The notes under the pieces were generated by a model, which was not told where the DNA came from, searched no databases, and worked only from the letters and a program-made list of their open reading frames with translations. Positions 16,449 through 24,710 of a stretch of DNA of 64,000 nt are shown piece by piece. A program made the translations under genes and the position numbers. This DNA comes from Noviherbaspirillum suwonense (lineage in GTDB: Bacteria > Pseudomonadota > Gammaproteobacteria > Burkholderiales > Burkholderiaceae_D), in contig NZ_FXUL01000009.1 in NCBI RefSeq assembly GCF_900182955.1, positions 62,001-126,000 on the forward strand, written 5' to 3'. The first letter of the stretch is position 1; each line of letters opens with the position of its first letter.

Positions 16449-17303
16449 ATGACAGTGAAAACCGCACTACGCGACGCCGACGCACCCGCCGACCCACCTG
16501 AAGAGCCGGTCGACCGCGATGCTCCGGGCGCCGAACCCGTGGACCGCGATTTCGTGACGGCGCTGGCGCGCGGGCTGGACGTGCTGCGCTGCTTCAGCCG
16601 CAGTCAGGCGGCGCTGGGTGCGGGCGAGGTGGCCCAGATGTCCGGCCTGCCAAAATCGACCGTGACCCGCCTGATCCATACCCTGAGCACGCTGGATTAC
16701 CTGAAATACAGCCGGGACAATGGAAAATACCGGCTGGGGCCGTCGATGCTGGCCTTGAACGCGGCGCCGAACGAGCAGGGCGACGCGCGCGACATCGCCC
16801 GGCCGCTGATGCGGACGCTGGCTGCCGAAACCGGCGCGCAGGTCGCGCTTGCGATCCGCGACCAGCTCTCGATCCTTTACCTGGAAACCTTTCGCGGCCA
16901 GTCGCTGGTGACGCTGAACCTCGGAATCGGCTCGCGCATTCCGCTGGCGACCACCGCTGGCGGCCGCGCCTGCCTGGCCGGCATGCCGGCCAGCGAGCGG
17001 GCCGGGCTGCTGGAACGCATCCGCAACCTGGACGAACATGCCTGGCTCACCATCGAGCCCGGGATCGAGGCGGCGCTGGCCGAATACGCGGCGACCGGGT
17101 GCTGCTCGGCCATGGGCAGCTGGGTCGGCCAGATCAACGGCATCGCCGCGCCGCTGGCGCTGGGTTCGGCAGCGCCGCGCATGGTGGTCAGCGTCGCCGG
17201 CGTGGCGGACCTGTATCCGGCGGAAAAGATGCTGTCTGAAATCCGGCCGCTGCTGCTGGACCTGGTCCGCACGGTCGAGGCGCAGGCCGGACGCGGCGCA
17301 TGA
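16449..17303 (+). CDS. IclR-family transcriptional regulator
   Basis: 284 residues. After a 35-residue acidic, Pro-rich extension the winged helix-turn-helix begins (ALARGLDVLRCFSRS, then EVAQMSGLPKSTVTRLIHTL). The C-terminal effector domain includes LNLGIGSRIPLATTAGGRACLAGMP and a closing AAPRMVVSVAGVADLYPAEKM, as in PcaR/PobR-like members, which sense aromatic or small organic acids. It is divergent from the SDR/nitronate monooxygenase genes and 88 bp upstream of the isomerase gene on its own strand, so it may regulate both. Effector unknown. Confidence 0.9.
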   Translation: MTVKTALRDADAPADPPEEPVDRDAPGAEPVDRDFVTALARGLDVLRCFSRSQAALGAGEVAQMSGLPKSTVTRLIHTLSTLDYLKYSRDNGKYRLGPSMLALNAAPNEQGDARDIARPLMRTLAAETGAQVALAIRDQLSILYLETFRGQSLVTLNLGIGSRIPLATTAGGRACLAGMPASERAGLLERIRNLDEHAWLTIEPGIEAALAEYAATGCCSAMGSWVGQINGIAAPLALGSAAPRMVVSVAGVADLYPAEKMLSEIRPLLLDLVRTVEAQAGRGA

Positions 17304-17391
17304 ACGGAGAGGTTGGAGGAGCGCGCCGGGCGGCCCGGCGCGCAATGCACGCGTTGCGTGCACACCGGCAGCATTTTTTCCTGGAGCGATC

Positions 17392-18021
17392 ATGAGCGAA
17401 CCCCACCTGCAATTCCTGTTCGACTTCGGCAGTCCGAACGCCTATCTCAGCCACAAGGTATTGCCCGGCATTGCGCAGCGCTGCGGCGTCGACGTCGACT
17501 ATGTGCCGGTGCTGCTGGGCGGCCTGTTCAAGCTGGCCAACAACCGTTCGCCGGCGGAGTCGATGGCCGGCATCAGCAACAAGCCGGAATACGAGGCGCT
17601 GGAACTGCGGCGCTTCGTGCAGCGGCACGGGCTGGAAGCGTATCGCCGCAATCCCTTCTTTCCCGTCAACACGCTGCAGATCATGCGCGGCGCGGTGGCC
17701 GCCAGGCGACTCGACGTGTTCGAGCGCTATGTCGATGCGGTGTTCTCGGCGATGTGGGAGCAGGGCCTGAAGATGGACGAGCCCGAGGTGATTTCGGCCG
17801 CGCTGACGTCCGCCGGGCTGGATGCCGCGGCGCTGATGGCGATGGCCCAGGACCCCGCGGTCAAGGCGGAACTGCTCGCCAATACGCAGCGCGCCTTCGA
17901 GCAGGGCGCGTTCGGCTCGCCGAGCTTCCTGGTGGGCGACGAACTGTACTTCGGCAAGGACAAGCTGCGCGACGTCGAGGAGGAAATCCTGCGCCAGAAG
18001 CGCGCCGGCAGCGTGGCATAG
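17392..18021 (+). CDS. 2-Hydroxychromene-2-carboxylate isomerase-like DsbA-fold protein
   Basis: 209 residues, starting after a GGAG site. The N-terminus FLFDFGSPNAYLSHKVLPGI has Ser where DsbA has CxxC, as in kappa-class GST and NahD-like isomerases. FGSPSFLVGDELYFGKDKL near the C-terminus is the conserved cis-Pro/closing region. NahD isomerises a chromene carboxylate to an o-hydroxybenzylidenepyruvate with glutathione in naphthalene catabolism. Many homologues in Burkholderiales are outside naphthalene pathways, so the substrate is uncertain. It follows the IclR gene in the same direction. Confidence 0.85.
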   Translation: MSEPHLQFLFDFGSPNAYLSHKVLPGIAQRCGVDVDYVPVLLGGLFKLANNRSPAESMAGISNKPEYEALELRRFVQRHGLEAYRRNPFFPVNTLQIMRGAVAARRLDVFERYVDAVFSAMWEQGLKMDEPEVISAALTSAGLDAAALMAMAQDPAVKAELLANTQRAFEQGAFGSPSFLVGDELYFGKDKLRDVEEEILRQKRAGSVA

Positions 18022-18114
18022 CGCCCCGGCGACCGGCCCGCCGCCACATGCCGCCGGAATGGCCTATACAATTCATCCTTACCAAGCAATTTCGAACTGG
18101 ATAAGGAATTCATC

Positions 18115-19332
18115 ATGCACAGCGACCAAGCCCGGCCAGGCCGGCGCCGCCTGCTGCTCGCGGCGGCGGCCGGCGTGGCCGCGACGGCGCTGCCGACCTG
18201 GGCACAGCACCAGCACGGCGGCGGCAAGCGCGCCGAACTCGGCATCTCGGCGGCGGTCGATGCGGCCGGCACGATCTGGGTCGCGTCCCGCCAGGGCGCC
18301 GGCGAGGGCGCCTTCCTCGCGCTGCAGTCTTCCAGCGACAACGGGCGCAGCTGGTCGGCGGCGCGGCAGCTGTCGTCCGAGGCAATCACCGCCAGCGGCG
18401 AGTCCCGTCCCAAGATCGCGTTCGGACGCCAGGGCGAGATCTTCATTGCCTACACCAAGCCGATCGCCAGGCCCCACGTCGGCGACATCCGCTTCATCCG
18501 CTCCACCGACGGCGGCCGCACGTTTTCCGCGCCCGTCACCGTCCATGCGCACCGCGCAGTGACCACGCACAGCTTCGAGTCGATGATCGTCGACGGCGAC
18601 GGCCGCATCTTCATCGCGTGGATCGACGGCCGCGACGCCGACGCCGCGAAGGCGCGGGGCGAACGCTATGCCGGCTCGGCCGTCTACTACGCGGTGTCGG
18701 ACGACGCCGGCGCACATTTCAAGGGCGACTACAAGGTGGCCGACCATTCCTGCGAATGCTGCCGGATCGGCCTGGCGCTGGACCGGCAGGGCAGGCCGGT
18801 GGCCCTGTGGCGGCACGTGTTCGCGCCCAACATCCGCGACCATGCACTATCGGTGCTGGGCGCGGGCGGCAGCGCCTCGCCGCTGGTGCGCGCCAGCTTC
18901 GACGACTGGCGCATCGACGCCTGCCCGCACCAGGGACCGGCGCATGCGTATGCGGCCGACGGCACGCGGCACCAGGTCTGGTTCAATGGCAAGGAAGGCG
19001 TCGGCGGCGGTGTCCAGTATGCCGCGTTCGCCCCGGACGGCTCGCGGCCTGCCCCCGTGCCACTCGGCAATGCCCAGGCGGCGCAGGCCGACATCGCGGT
19101 GCGCGGCAGGCAGGTCGCCGTCGCATGGAAACAGTTCGACGGCACGGCGACCGCGGTGCTGGGCCGGCTTTCCGGCGACGGCGGCGCGACATGGCGCGAA
19201 CTGGCGCTGGCCCGCACCGACGGCGATTCCGGCAAGCCCTACCTGATCGATGCGCCGTCCGGCATCCTGCTCGCATGGCGCACGGCCAACGAGGGCATAC
19301 GCGTGTCGCCAATAAGCGGGGACAAGGCATGA
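18115..19332 (+). CDS. Tat-exported BNR-repeat (sialidase-fold) protein
   Basis: 405 residues. The N-terminus RPGRRRLLLAAAAGVAATAL is a twin-arginine-like signal followed by an Ala-rich cleavage region and a His-rich stretch (HQHGGG). Four Asp-box-like BNR repeats are visible: SSDNGRSWSAARQL, STDGGRTFSAPV, SDDAGAHFKGDY and SGDGGATWREL, fitting a six-bladed propeller. The Arg triad of true sialidases is not evident. A CECC motif (HSCECCRIGLAL) in the middle may bind metal. The stop overlaps the start of a redoxin gene. A role in periplasmic metal or cofactor handling is more likely than sialic acid release, but this is inference. Confidence 0.8.
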   Translation: MHSDQARPGRRRLLLAAAAGVAATALPTWAQHQHGGGKRAELGISAAVDAAGTIWVASRQGAGEGAFLALQSSSDNGRSWSAARQLSSEAITASGESRPKIAFGRQGEIFIAYTKPIARPHVGDIRFIRSTDGGRTFSAPVTVHAHRAVTTHSFESMIVDGDGRIFIAWIDGRDADAAKARGERYAGSAVYYAVSDDAGAHFKGDYKVADHSCECCRIGLALDRQGRPVALWRHVFAPNIRDHALSVLGAGGSASPLVRASFDDWRIDACPHQGPAHAYAADGTRHQVWFNGKEGVGGGVQYAAFAPDGSRPAPVPLGNAQAAQADIAVRGRQVAVAWKQFDGTATAVLGRLSGDGGATWRELALARTDGDSGKPYLIDAPSGILLAWRTANEGIRVSPISGDKA

Positions 19333-19808
19333 AGCGCGCCGCGTTCTGCTTGGCCGCGGCATTGCTCGCCCCGCTGGCCGGCGCAGCCGACACCGCGATC
19401 AAGTCGTTCGGCCCCGACAGCTTCGCGCAGATCGCGGCCGGCGCCCGGGGCAAGCCGCAGGTCGTCATGGTCTGGTCGCTGGATTGCAGCTATTGCGAGC
19501 CGAGCTTCGAGGCGCTGAAGCAGGCCCAGCGGCGCGGCGCGAAAGTGGTTACCATCGCGACCGACCCGGCGGACGACGCCGAGGCGACGGCGCTGATCGG
19601 GCGCAAGCTGGCGAAGTCCGGCCTGCAGGCGGAAACCTGGGCGTTCGGCCCGGCGCCGGCCGACCAGCTGCGTCACGCGATCGACCCGAAATGGCGCGGC
19701 GAAATGCCGCGCAGCTACTGGTTCGACGGCAGCGGGCAGGTGCGCGCCTATTCCGGCGTCATCACCGCCGAGCGCGTCGCCGCGATGCTGCCGGACCGGG
19801 CGAAATAA
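19329..19808 (+). CDS. Exported thioredoxin-fold protein (TlpA/redoxin-like)
   Basis: 159 residues. A short signal peptide (KRAAFCLAAALLAPLAGAAD) is followed by a thioredoxin-like fold with CSYC as redox motif (WSLDCSYCEPSFEAL). The strand VVTIATDPADDAEATALI and the cis-Pro region EMPRSYWFD are in place. It overlaps the BNR-repeat gene by an ATGA junction, so the two proteins probably work together in the periplasm; the CECC of the partner is a candidate substrate. Exact role unknown. Confidence 0.8.
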   Translation: MKRAAFCLAAALLAPLAGAADTAIKSFGPDSFAQIAAGARGKPQVVMVWSLDCSYCEPSFEALKQAQRRGAKVVTIATDPADDAEATALIGRKLAKSGLQAETWAFGPAPADQLRHAIDPKWRGEMPRSYWFDGSGQVRAYSGVITAERVAAMLPDRAK

Positions 19809-19847
19809 GCGAAGGCCACGGATCGGCCGGCGCAGCGTCGGCGCGGC

Positions 19848-20435
19848 TCATCCCGGCTTCTTCTCGCGCGGGATGCGGCCCATCAGGTAGAACTCCGGGT
19901 TTGGCGCCATCCCGGCCATGTTCGCCATCCGGTTCGACAAGGCAAAGAACGCGGCGATCGCGCCGATGTCCCAGATGTCCTCGTCATTGAAGCCATGCTC
20001 GTGCAGCGCGGCGAAGTCGCTGTCGTCCACCGTGTGCGACGCGCCGGACACCTTCAGCGCAAAGTCCAGCATCGCGCGCTGGCGCGGCGTGATCGCCGCC
20101 TTCCGGTAGTTGGTCGCCACCTGGTCGGCGATCAGCGGGTTTTTCTCGAAGATGCGCAGCAGCGCGCCGTGCGCCACAACGCAGTACAGGCACTGGCTGG
20201 CCGCGCTGGTGGCGACCACGATCATTTCCTTTTCCCCCTTGCTGAGGCCACCTTCGCGCAGCATCAGCGCGTCATGGTAGGCGAAGAAAGCGCGGTATTC
20301 ATCCGGGCGGCGCGCCAGCTTGATGAAGACGTTGGGCACGAAGCCGGACTTTTCCTGGACTTCCAGGATCTGCGCGCGGATGTCGTCCGGCAGGTTGTCC
20401 AGTTCGGCGACGGGATAGCGGTCGGTGGTGTTCAT
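19848..20435 (-). CDS. AhpD/carboxymuconolactone decarboxylase-like peroxidase-related protein
   Basis: 195 residues from the ATG that follows AGGAGA; seven more codons are open upstream. The active-site motif is CLYCVVAHG, i.e. CxxC plus a downstream His, as in AhpD alkylhydroperoxidases. The N-terminal block (PDDIRAQILEVQEKSGFVPNVF) identifies the peroxidase-related subfamily. It would reduce peroxides or act as a disulfide reductase in the cytoplasm. It is convergent with the redoxin gene and 461 bp from psiF-like 1 on the other side. Confidence 0.9.
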   Translation of the reverse strand: MNTTDRYPVAELDNLPDDIRAQILEVQEKSGFVPNVFIKLARRPDEYRAFFAYHDALMLREGGLSKGEKEMIVVATSAASQCLYCVVAHGALLRIFEKNPLIADQVATNYRKAAITPRQRAMLDFALKVSGASHTVDDSDFAALHEHGFNDEDIWDIGAIAAFFALSNRMANMAGMAPNPEFYLMGRIPREKKPG

Positions 20436-20896
20436 GCAGGTCTCCTGTTTAATCACTTGTTTATTACTTCATTATGACGATGAAGGCATGGCGCGGCCTG
20501 GCTGGCCGGTGGACGAAGTGTCGGCCAGCCGCCGGACTTTTACAATGCCCGCCATCATGCACCCTGGCGCCGCGTCCGGCGCATCATTTGTCCGGCGCGC
20601 CGTTCACTGTCGCGGCGTCCGGCAACCTTATCCGGCGGGCATGCTATCCAGGTCGGCTGGGAGTCCGGCGTTCATCACTTCGTTGAGATTCGGCACCCTT
20701 GACCGGAGGACGGGCCGTCTTCGCGCATGGTTGGCCAGCATCGGCCCGGCACTGCAAAACAGCAGTATCCAACGGAAAACAGGCCGGGCATTGCCCGGCC
20801 TCAGTCGAACTGGCCGATCGGCTTGACACGGGACCCGGTTACCGTAAGGCTGGGGTTCCGGCAGCCTCCAGGCTGCGCAAACGAAAGGAATCACCG
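20436..20896. other. Long divergent intergenic region with two hairpins
   Basis: No convincing gene in 461 bp. It holds GGCTGGCCG/CGGCCAGCC arms (20500-20508 and 20522-20530) and a tight hairpin AGGCCGGGCA-T-TGCCCGGCCT (20781-20801). An exact TTGACA at 20823-20828 with a poor -10 (TAAGGC, 20845-20850) may drive the PsiF gene. Open frames here have no ribosome site. Confidence 0.4.
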
Positions 20897-21193
20897 ATGA
20901 AAAAATCAATGATCAGGTCGACCGTGATGCTGCTGGCTGCACTGAGCAGCGGCGCCGTCCTCGCCGCCGCCCATACCGCCGCGCCGGCCACCGCCGGCAC
21001 GAGCGGAACCGGCGGGACGCCCGACCCGAAACTGACCGCTCGCTGCAACAGCGAGGCCAAGGCGCAGGGCATCAAGCGCGCCGAGCGCAAGGCGTTCCTG
21101 AAGACCTGCATGGCCGGCGCCGCCAATTCCACCGCCGCGCCGCAGTCGGTGTCCGGCGCGGACAAGCCGGCGCTCGAAACCGCCAAGCCGTGA
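20897..21193 (+). CDS. PsiF-repeat secreted protein 1
   Basis: 98 residues. A Sec signal peptide (KKSMIRSTVMLLAALSS..VLAA) is followed by a Ala/Thr-rich linker and one PsiF-type repeat: LTARCNSEAKAQGIKRAERK, then FLKTCM. Two Cys in the repeat probably form a disulfide. PsiF was named as a phosphate-starvation-inducible protein in E. coli; its biochemical role is not known. AAAGGAA precedes the ATG. A related gene with two repeats is 3 kb downstream. Confidence 0.75.
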   Translation: MKKSMIRSTVMLLAALSSGAVLAAAHTAAPATAGTSGTGGTPDPKLTARCNSEAKAQGIKRAERKAFLKTCMAGAANSTAAPQSVSGADKPALETAKP

Positions 21194-21219
21194 TAGGCTG
21201 ACCATCCTTCCGACTTGAT

Positions 21220-21240
21220 GCGCGGCCCGAGAGGCCGCGC
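21220..21240 (+). promoter_or_regulatory. Stable hairpin next to the clsC-like start codon
   Basis: GCGCGGCC-CGAGA-GGCCGCGC is an 8-bp perfect stem with a 5-nt loop that ends 5 nt before the ATG of the phospholipase D gene. No Shine-Dalgarno sequence is visible otherwise. It may end the psiF transcript or hide the initiation region. Confidence 0.4.
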
Positions 21241-21245
21241 CCGAC

Positions 21246-22811
21246 ATGGCCGGCTTCCTACGTCACCTGCATCGCCTGGCGCGCTGCCTCCTGCCATGCT
21301 GCATGCTGCTTTCCGCGGCCTGCACCACCCTGCCGCCGCTGCAGGGCCGCAGCGTGTCGAGCGCCTTCGTCGACACCCGGGACACCGCGCTGGGCAAGGT
21401 GCTGGAGCCGATGACGGCCGAGCACCCGGGCCAGTCCGCGGTCTATCCGCTGCTCGACGCGCGCGACGCGTTCGCCGCGCGCGCGCACCTGGCGCAGGTC
21501 GCCCAGCGCAGCCTCGACGTCCAGTACTACATCTGGCACAAGGACCTGACCGGCACGCTGCTGTTCGACATGCTGCGCACCGCGGCCGACCGCGGCGTGC
21601 GGGTGCGGCTGCTGCTGGACGATAACAATACCTCCGGGCTGGACCCGGTGCTGGCGGCGCTCGACGGCCATCCCAATATCGAGGTGCGGCTGTTCAACCC
21701 CTTCGTGCTGCGGTCGCCGCGCTGGCTGGGCTACCTGACCGACTTCAGCCGCGCCAACCGGCGCATGCACAACAAGTCCTTCACCGCGGACAACCAGGTC
21801 ACCATCGTCGGCGGGCGCAACGTCGGCGACGAGTATTTCGGCGCGGCCAACGGCGTCTTGTTTACCGACGTCGACGTGATGGCCGCGGGACCGGTGGTGC
21901 GCGACGTTTCCGCCAGCTTCGACCAGTACTGGCGCAGCCAGTCGTCCTACCCGGTGCGCCTGCTGCTGCCCCCCGGCGACCCCGGCGTGCTGGCCGGGCT
22001 CGCGATCGAGCACCAGGCGATGATGCAGCAGGACGCGGCCAATGCCTACACCCGCGCGCTGCGCGATTCGCCGTTCGTGCACCAGCTGATGGAAGCCAGG
22101 CTGCCGGTCGAATGGGCGCCGACGCGGATGGTCAGCGACGATCCGGCCAAGGGCCTCGGCCAGGCGCCGCCGCAGTCGCTGGTGAAGGAAATGCTGAAGG
22201 CCGTGGTCGGCGAGCCGTCGACCCGCGTCAGCCTGGTGTCGCCGTACTTCGTGCCGTCGGCCGAGGCGGTCGACATGCTGGCCGGCTGGGCCGAGCAGGG
22301 CATGCGGGTCGAGATCCTGACCAATTCGCTGGAAGCGACCGACGTCGCCGCCGTGCATGCGGGCTACGCGAAGCGCAGGGTCGAGCTGCTGGATGCCGGC
22401 GTGACGCTGTACGAGCTGCGGCGGCTCGCACCCGGCATCTGGAACGAGCAGCCGCGTTTCAGCATGGGGAGTTCGTCGGCGTCCAGCCTGCATGCAAAGA
22501 CCTTCGCGGTCGACGATGCCCGGGTGTTCGTCGGCTCCTTCAATTTCGACCCGCGCTCGGCCACGCTGAACACCGAGATGGGCTTCGTGATCGACAGCCC
22601 GACGCTGGCGCGGAGGGTGCATGACACCTTCGAGCAGCGCGTGCCGGACGATGCCTACCGGGTGACGCTGGGCAGCGGCGGCAGGCTGCTCTGGACCGAA
22701 AAGCAGCCGGCAGGGCCGCCGCTGCAATATGCGACCGAACCGGGCACCACGGGCTGGCAGCGTTTCCTGGTCTGGCTGCTATCCTTGCTGCCTATCGACG
22801 CGCTGCTGTGA
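21246..22811 (+). CDS. ClsC-like cardiolipin synthase/phospholipase D lipoprotein
   Basis: 521 residues. The N-terminus has a lipoprotein signal with lipobox-like LSAAC near residue 26. Two HKD motifs are present: HNKSFTADNQVTIVGGRN (about residue 177) and HAKTFAVDDARVFVGSFN (about residue 417). The segment SLDVQYYIWHKDLTGTLLF is the usual start of the first PLD domain. ClsC-type enzymes make cardiolipin from phosphatidylglycerol plus phosphatidylethanolamine, at the inner membrane. A general phospholipase D is the alternative. Sits between the PsiF gene and an acyl-CoA dehydrogenase, same strand. Confidence 0.88.
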   Translation: MAGFLRHLHRLARCLLPCCMLLSAACTTLPPLQGRSVSSAFVDTRDTALGKVLEPMTAEHPGQSAVYPLLDARDAFAARAHLAQVAQRSLDVQYYIWHKDLTGTLLFDMLRTAADRGVRVRLLLDDNNTSGLDPVLAALDGHPNIEVRLFNPFVLRSPRWLGYLTDFSRANRRMHNKSFTADNQVTIVGGRNVGDEYFGAANGVLFTDVDVMAAGPVVRDVSASFDQYWRSQSSYPVRLLLPPGDPGVLAGLAIEHQAMMQQDAANAYTRALRDSPFVHQLMEARLPVEWAPTRMVSDDPAKGLGQAPPQSLVKEMLKAVVGEPSTRVSLVSPYFVPSAEAVDMLAGWAEQGMRVEILTNSLEATDVAAVHAGYAKRRVELLDAGVTLYELRRLAPGIWNEQPRFSMGSSSASSLHAKTFAVDDARVFVGSFNFDPRSATLNTEMGFVIDSPTLARRVHDTFEQRVPDDAYRVTLGSGGRLLWTEKQPAGPPLQYATEPGTTGWQRFLVWLLSLLPIDALL

Positions 22812-22865
22812 CGGCGGCGCGTCCCGGCCACCATAAGAACACAAGAAAATCAGGAGACAGCAAGC

Positions 22866-24014
22866 ATGGCGATCGACTTCAGCCCGTCGTGGATGAACGA
22901 GGAACTGGCGCTGGTGCGCGACACCGCGATCCGCTTCATCGACAGCGAGATGGCGCCGCAGGACGAGGCGGCCCGCAAGCGTGGCCATGTCGGCCACGCG
23001 CTCTGGCGCCGGGCCGGCGAACTCGGCCTGCTGTGCGCCGACATTCCCGAGCAGTACGGCGGCGGCGGCGGGGATTTCCGGCACGAGGCGGTGTTCTACG
23101 AGGAAATGGCGCGCCGCAGCCTGACCGGCATGAATGCGTCGGTGCACAGCATCGTCGCGCATTACCTGCTGAACCACGGCACCGAGGCGCAGAAGCAGCG
23201 CTATTTGCCGCCGATGGCGCGGGGCGAACTGGTCGGCGCCATCGCGATGACGGAGCCGGGCGCAGGCTCCGACCTGCAGGGCATACGCACGACCGCCGCG
23301 CGCAACGACGCAGGCTACCTGCTCAACGGCGCCAAGACCTTCATCACCAACGGCTACCTGGCCGGCCTGGTGCTGGTCGTGGCCCGTACCGACCCGGCGC
23401 AAAAGGCGAAGGGCATGTCCATCATGATCGTCGAGACCGCGGAGCGGCCGGGCTACAGCGTCGGCCGCCTGCTCGACAAGATAGGCATGAAGGCGCAGGA
23501 CACCACCGAGCTGTTCTTCGACAATGTGCAGCTTGGGCCGGACGCGGTGCTGGGCGGCGACGAGGGCCGCGGCTTCTACCAGCTGATGGGCGACCTGCCG
23601 TACGAGCGGACCATGATAGGCGTCAGCGCCGTGGCCGCGATGGAAGGCGCGTATGAGGCGACGCTGCGCTACACCCGCGAGCGCGAGGCATTCGGCCAGC
23701 CGCTGGCCGACTTCCAGAACACCCGCTTCAAGCTCGCCGAAATCGCCACCAGCGTGAAGGTGGCGCGGGTGTTCGTCGACCGCTGCGTCGAGGACCTGGT
23801 GGCCGGCAGGCTCGATACGGCGTCCGCGTCCATGGTCAAGTACTGGACCAGCGACCTGCAGAACCGGGTCATCGACGACTGCCTGCAATTGTTCGGCGGC
23901 TACGGCTACATGAACGAGTACCTGATCGGGCGGATGTATGTCGACGCCCGGATACAGCGCATCTATGGCGGCGCCAATGAAATCATGAAGGAAGTCATTG
24001 CGCGGGCCCTGTAG
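22866..24014 (+). CDS. Acyl-CoA dehydrogenase, long-chain/isovaleryl type
   Basis: 382 residues, normal for the family. FAD/substrate motifs GAIAMTEPGAGSDLQG and ITNGYLAGLVLVVART are in the middle domain. DLPYERTMIGVSAVAAMEG has the Glu used as catalytic base by LCAD/IVD-type enzymes, and the C-terminal IYGGANEIMKEVIARAL lacks the MCAD-type Glu, consistent with that subgroup. It oxidises an acyl-CoA to the trans-2-enoyl-CoA. AGGAGACAGC precedes the ATG. No partner beta-oxidation genes are adjacent. Confidence 0.93.
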   Translation: MAIDFSPSWMNEELALVRDTAIRFIDSEMAPQDEAARKRGHVGHALWRRAGELGLLCADIPEQYGGGGGDFRHEAVFYEEMARRSLTGMNASVHSIVAHYLLNHGTEAQKQRYLPPMARGELVGAIAMTEPGAGSDLQGIRTTAARNDAGYLLNGAKTFITNGYLAGLVLVVARTDPAQKAKGMSIMIVETAERPGYSVGRLLDKIGMKAQDTTELFFDNVQLGPDAVLGGDEGRGFYQLMGDLPYERTMIGVSAVAAMEGAYEATLRYTREREAFGQPLADFQNTRFKLAEIATSVKVARVFVDRCVEDLVAGRLDTASASMVKYWTSDLQNRVIDDCLQLFGGYGYMNEYLIGRMYVDARIQRIYGGANEIMKEVIARAL

Positions 24015-24047
24015 GGCAGGCCTGGCGCGCTGACGCACAGGCATCAG

Positions 24048-24088
24048 GTGGCAAGTGGCAAGTGGCAAGTGGCAAGTGGCAAGTGGCA
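24048..24088. repeat. Heptamer tandem repeat GTGGCAA (nearly six copies)
   Basis: Five complete GTGGCAA units and a sixth lacking its last base, in perfect register, 34 bp after the acyl-CoA dehydrogenase stop and 117 bp before the next start. It is a simple-sequence tract, likely variable in copy number. No open frame uses it. Confidence 0.9.
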
Positions 24089-24204
24089 GGCACCGGGCGT
24101 CAAGCGTCGGGGCAGCCCGAGGTGTCTGTTGTCAACTAATAAATCTCTTGTGCGTTAATCGGATGGGCTTGAACCCGTCAACTACCTTCAGGAGAACAAA
24201 TATC

Positions 24205-24528
24205 ATGATGAAACAGATCGTTGCGGTACTCGGCGCCACCCTTTTTTCCATATCCCTGGCCCATGCGCAGGCAGCCGCGCCGGCCGCCGCACCGGCCAAG
24301 GCCGCAACTGCCGCGCCTGCCGCCAGCAGCTGCGAAGCGCAGGCGGTGTCGAAAAGCGGCAAGCCGCTGAGCGGAGCGGCCAAGGCCTCGTTCATCAAGA
24401 AATGCGAAGGCGGCGCCAGCGCGGCGGCCAGCTGCGAAACCAAGGCTGTCAGCAAGGACGGCAAGCCGCTGGCCGGCGCTGCCAAGGCATCGTTCATGAA
24501 GAAGTGCGAGTCCACCGCAGCCAAGTAA
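24205..24528 (+). CDS. PsiF-repeat secreted protein 2 (two tandem repeats)
   Basis: 107 residues with a Sec signal (KQIVAVLGATLFSISLAHAQ). After an Ala/Pro linker come two nearly identical units: SCEAQAVSKSGKPLSGAAKA plus SFIKKCE, and SCETKAVSKDGKPLAGAAKA plus SFMKKCE. Each unit has one Cys at each end, probably an intramolecular disulfide. This is the PsiF repeat, duplicated in tandem. AGGAG lies at 24190-24194, 10-13 bp from two adjacent ATG codons. Function unknown; periplasmic. Confidence 0.8.
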   Translation: MMKQIVAVLGATLFSISLAHAQAAAPAAAPAKAATAAPAASSCEAQAVSKSGKPLSGAAKASFIKKCEGGASAAASCETKAVSKDGKPLAGAAKASFMKKCESTAAK

Positions 24529-24710
24529 GGCTAATCCCGGCCCGCGGCCGCACCACGGCCCGGGCGCATCGGGAGCACACTGGATTACTGCTTTCCGGCG
24601 GCCGCGGCTGGCGGTGACCGGCGGACTGGCTTGCATTGCCGCATCGTGGACGGATCGTGGCTTTTGGCAGATGATGGCTGGGTGTCCAACCACGCACGGG
24701 AAGCTGACCT

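Noticed and set aside
18115-19332. True sialidase
   Set aside because: Only BNR Asp boxes are seen; no evident Arg triad, and the protein is coupled to a redoxin.
20425-20826. 133-codon open frame in the intergenic region before the first PsiF gene
   Set aside because: Overlaps the start of the AhpD-like gene, no ribosome site, composition not protein-like.
24048-24088. CRISPR array
   Set aside because: Perfect short tandem heptamers without spacers. The nonamer and 16-bp tracts were rejected for the same reason.
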